This document shows positions 12,533 to 14,068 of a DNA stretch of 14,068 nucleotides, in pieces; positions within the stretch are counted from its first letter, which is position 1; each line of letters begins with the position of its first letter. Source of the stretch: Bacillota bacterium (GTDB taxonomy: Bacteria > Bacillota > Clostridia > Lutisporales > Lutisporaceae); NCBI GenBank assembly GCA_023230985.1, contig JALNWH010000046.1, positions 1 to 14,068 on the forward strand, given 5' to 3'. A model generated the notes under the pieces. It saw only the letters and a program-made list of their open reading frames with translations, ran no database searches and was not told the origin of the DNA. The position numbers were made by a program, and so were the translations under genes.

Positions 12533-13735
12533 TTATTCTATTATAGACGAAACTGCTCCGGCACCAACTGTCCTTCCGCCTTCTCTTATTGCAAATCTTA
12601 ATCCTTCTTCGATTGCTATCGGTGTTATTAGTTTTATTGTCATTTCTATATGGTCTCCGGGCATACACATTTCCACGCCCTCTTCTAAGTCTATTACTCC
12701 TGTTACGTCTGTAGTTCTAAAGTAGAATTGTGGTCTGTATCCGTTAAAGAATGGGGTGTGTCTTCCGCCTTCTTCTTTCGTCAATACGTATACTCTTGCT
12801 TTAAAGTGTGTATGAGGTTTGATTGAGCCGGGTTTTGCAAGTACTTGGCCTCTTTCTATTTCTGTCCTTTGTACTCCCCTTAGAAGGACTCCTATATTGT
12901 CTCCTGCTTGTGCTTGGTCAAGCAGTTTTCTAAACATTTCTACTCCTGTTACTACTATTGTCCTGGTTTCATCACTTAATCCCACCAGTTCTACGTTGTC
13001 TTGGACTTTTACCATTCCTCTTTCTACTCTTCCTGTTGCTACTGTTCCTCTTCCTGTTATTGAAAATACGTCTTCTACAGGCATCAAGAAAGGTTTATCT
13101 GTTTCTCTTTCAGGAGTTGGAATGTATTTGTCTACTTCTTCCATCAGTTTATGAATAGGACCGCACCATTCACAGTCTTCGTTTCCGCATCCGCATTCTA
13201 ATGCTTTTAATGCCGAACCTGCTATTATTGGTGTATCGTCTCCGGGAAATTCATATTCGCTTAGTAGTTCCCTTACTTCCATTTCTACTAGTTCTATCAG
13301 TTCTTCGTCATCTACCATATCTACTTTGTTTAAAAATACGATTATATATGGCACTCCTACTTGTCTGGATAGCAGTATATGTTCTCTTGTTTGAGGCATT
13401 GGTCCGTCTGCTGCTGATACTACCAATATCGCTCCGTCCATCTGTGCAGCTCCTGTTATCATGTTCTTTACATAGTCTGCGTGGCCCGGGCAGTCAACGT
13501 GTGCATAATGCCTGTTTTCTGTCTCATATTCCACGTGGGCAGTGCTTATGGTTATTCCTCTTTCTTTTTCTTCAGGAGCTTTATCTATTTCATCATATTT
13601 TGTTAATGTTGCTCCACCAAATTTTGATAAAACTGTTGTTATTGCTGCCGTTAATGTTGTCTTACCATGGTCAACGTGTCCTATTGTTCCTATATTTACG
13701 TGGGGTTTTGTTCTTTCAAATTTTGCCTTTGCCAT
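12533..13735 (-). CDS. tuf: Elongation factor Tu
   Basis: EF-Tu carries aminoacyl-tRNA to the ribosomal A site as a GTP complex. The 400-residue protein is complete. The G domain shows GHVDHGKT (19-26), RGITIST (59-65), DCPGH (81-85), NKVD (136-139) and SALK (174-177). Domains II and III follow (GRGTVATGRVERG; YRPQFYFRTTDVTG) and the end is GRTVGAGAVSSIIE. Right after the SALK motif lies a Cys-rich stretch, CGCGNEDCEWCG, with cysteines at 181, 183, 188 and 191, replacing the usual Cys-free linker of E. coli EF-Tu. Similar linkers occur in some Clostridia. The start is ATG 13735 with AAGGAGGAAAAT upstream. It follows fusA as in the str operon. Confidence 0.98.
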   Translation of the reverse strand: MAKAKFERTKPHVNIGTIGHVDHGKTTLTAAITTVLSKFGGATLTKYDEIDKAPEEKERGITISTAHVEYETENRHYAHVDCPGHADYVKNMITGAAQMDGAILVVSAADGPMPQTREHILLSRQVGVPYIIVFLNKVDMVDDEELIELVEMEVRELLSEYEFPGDDTPIIAGSALKALECGCGNEDCEWCGPIHKLMEEVDKYIPTPERETDKPFLMPVEDVFSITGRGTVATGRVERGMVKVQDNVELVGLSDETRTIVVTGVEMFRKLLDQAQAGDNIGVLLRGVQRTEIERGQVLAKPGSIKPHTHFKARVYVLTKEEGGRHTPFFNGYRPQFYFRTTDVTGVIDLEEGVEMCMPGDHIEMTIKLITPIAIEEGLRFAIREGGRTVGAGAVSSIIE

Positions 13736-13789
13736 TTTATTTTCCTCCTTAAAAAATGTTAATAATTTTACTTTAAAGCCCGCTTAAAT

Positions 13790-14068
13790 TTATCTTAATA
13801 ATATTTTTTCTGTAATACCCTTTGGAACCTCTTCAAAGTGATCCATTTCCATTGTATATGTTCCTCTACCCTGGGTTTTTGATCTTAAATCAGTTGCATA
13901 GCCAAACATTTCTGCAAGAGGTACATAACCTTTGACTACTTGTGCCCCTGCTCTGACTTCCATGCCTTCGATTTTTCCTCGCCTTGAATTAATATCTCCC
14001 ATTACATCACCCAAATATTCTTCCGGTATTGTCGCTTCAACTTTTACAATTGGTTCTAAAAGTATAGG
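13790..14068 (-). CDS. fusA: Elongation factor G, C-terminal fragment (cut by window edge)
   Basis: These are the last 92 codons of EF-G, the GTPase that drives translocation. The first visible residues are PILLEPIVKVEATIPEEYLG, then GDINSRRGKIEGMEV, VPLAEMFGYATDLRSKTQGR and GTYTMEMDHFEEVP. That is the end of domain IV and all of domain V. The frame is open to the window edge, so the true start lies outside; TTG 14014 is internal and not a start. It ends TEKILLR at a TAA stop, 54 bases before tuf. That spacer shows only the tuf ribosome binding site and no convincing promoter. Confidence 0.96.
   Translation of the reverse strand, partial: PILLEPIVKVEATIPEEYLGDVMGDINSRRGKIEGMEVRAGAQVVKGYVPLAEMFGYATDLRSKTQGRGTYTMEMDHFEEVPKGITEKILLR

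Noticed and set aside
13201..13752. Plus-strand 183-codon ORF antisense to tuf, plus further plus-strand frames at 12819-13154 and 12958-13158
   Set aside because: Leu/Pro/Ser-rich low-complexity translations created by tuf codon usage; no binding site, and fully covered by a certain gene.
13736..13789. A separate tuf promoter in the fusA-tuf spacer
   Set aside because: The 54 bases are AT rich but show no convincing -35/-10 pair; only the tuf ribosome binding site is clear. A promoter inside the fusA coding region cannot be excluded.

Overview
The window is the front and middle of a bacterial ribosomal-protein supercluster, and every gene lies on the minus strand. Transcription therefore runs from high to low coordinates. 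In that direction the order is: end of fusA, tuf, a 344-base spacer, the S10 block (rpsJ rplC rplD rplW rplB rpsS rplV rpsC rplP rpmC rpsQ), the spc block (rplN rplX rplE rpsZ rpsH rplF rplR rpsE rpmD rplO secY), then adk, map, a small KOW-domain gene and the first 24 codons of infA. There are 28 genes, two of them cut by the window edges. rpmD (59 codons) is short and easily missed.

The organism looks like a low-GC Gram-positive, most likely in the class Clostridia. The reasons are the AT-rich sequence, very strong AGGAGG-type ribosome binding sites, and frequent TTG and GTG starts. Further support comes from the short zinc-type S14 (RpsZ), the zinc-type adenylate kinase with a four-Cys LID, and the continuation secY-adk-map-KOW-infA typical of Firmicutes. 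EF-Tu also carries a Cys-rich insertion that I recall from some Clostridia. The genus cannot be fixed from this evidence.

The layout is very compact. Most spacers are 1 to 35 bases and hold little more than a ribosome binding site. Some junctions overlap: rplP/rpmC by 11 bases and rplD/rplW by one base. The genes work together: translation factors (EF-G, EF-Tu, IF-1), about 21 ribosomal proteins, the SecY translocon channel that docks on ribosomes, adenylate kinase, and the methionine aminopeptidase that trims nascent chains.

Only two places hold structure beyond genes and ribosome binding sites. The first is the tuf-rpsJ spacer (12189-12532). It has a 9-bp stem-loop after tuf, a plausible sigma-A-type promoter, and a leader of about 200 bases with competing hairpins, a 33-codon ORF, a ten-base A/T homopolymer and a hairpin next to the rpsJ ribosome binding site. 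The second is the rpsJ-rplC spacer (11809-11879), with a perfect 7-bp palindrome and a second hairpin that could hide the rplC ribosome binding site. These are the best candidates for undescribed regulation. I saw no mobile element, CRISPR array, rRNA or tRNA, and no defence or biosynthetic system.
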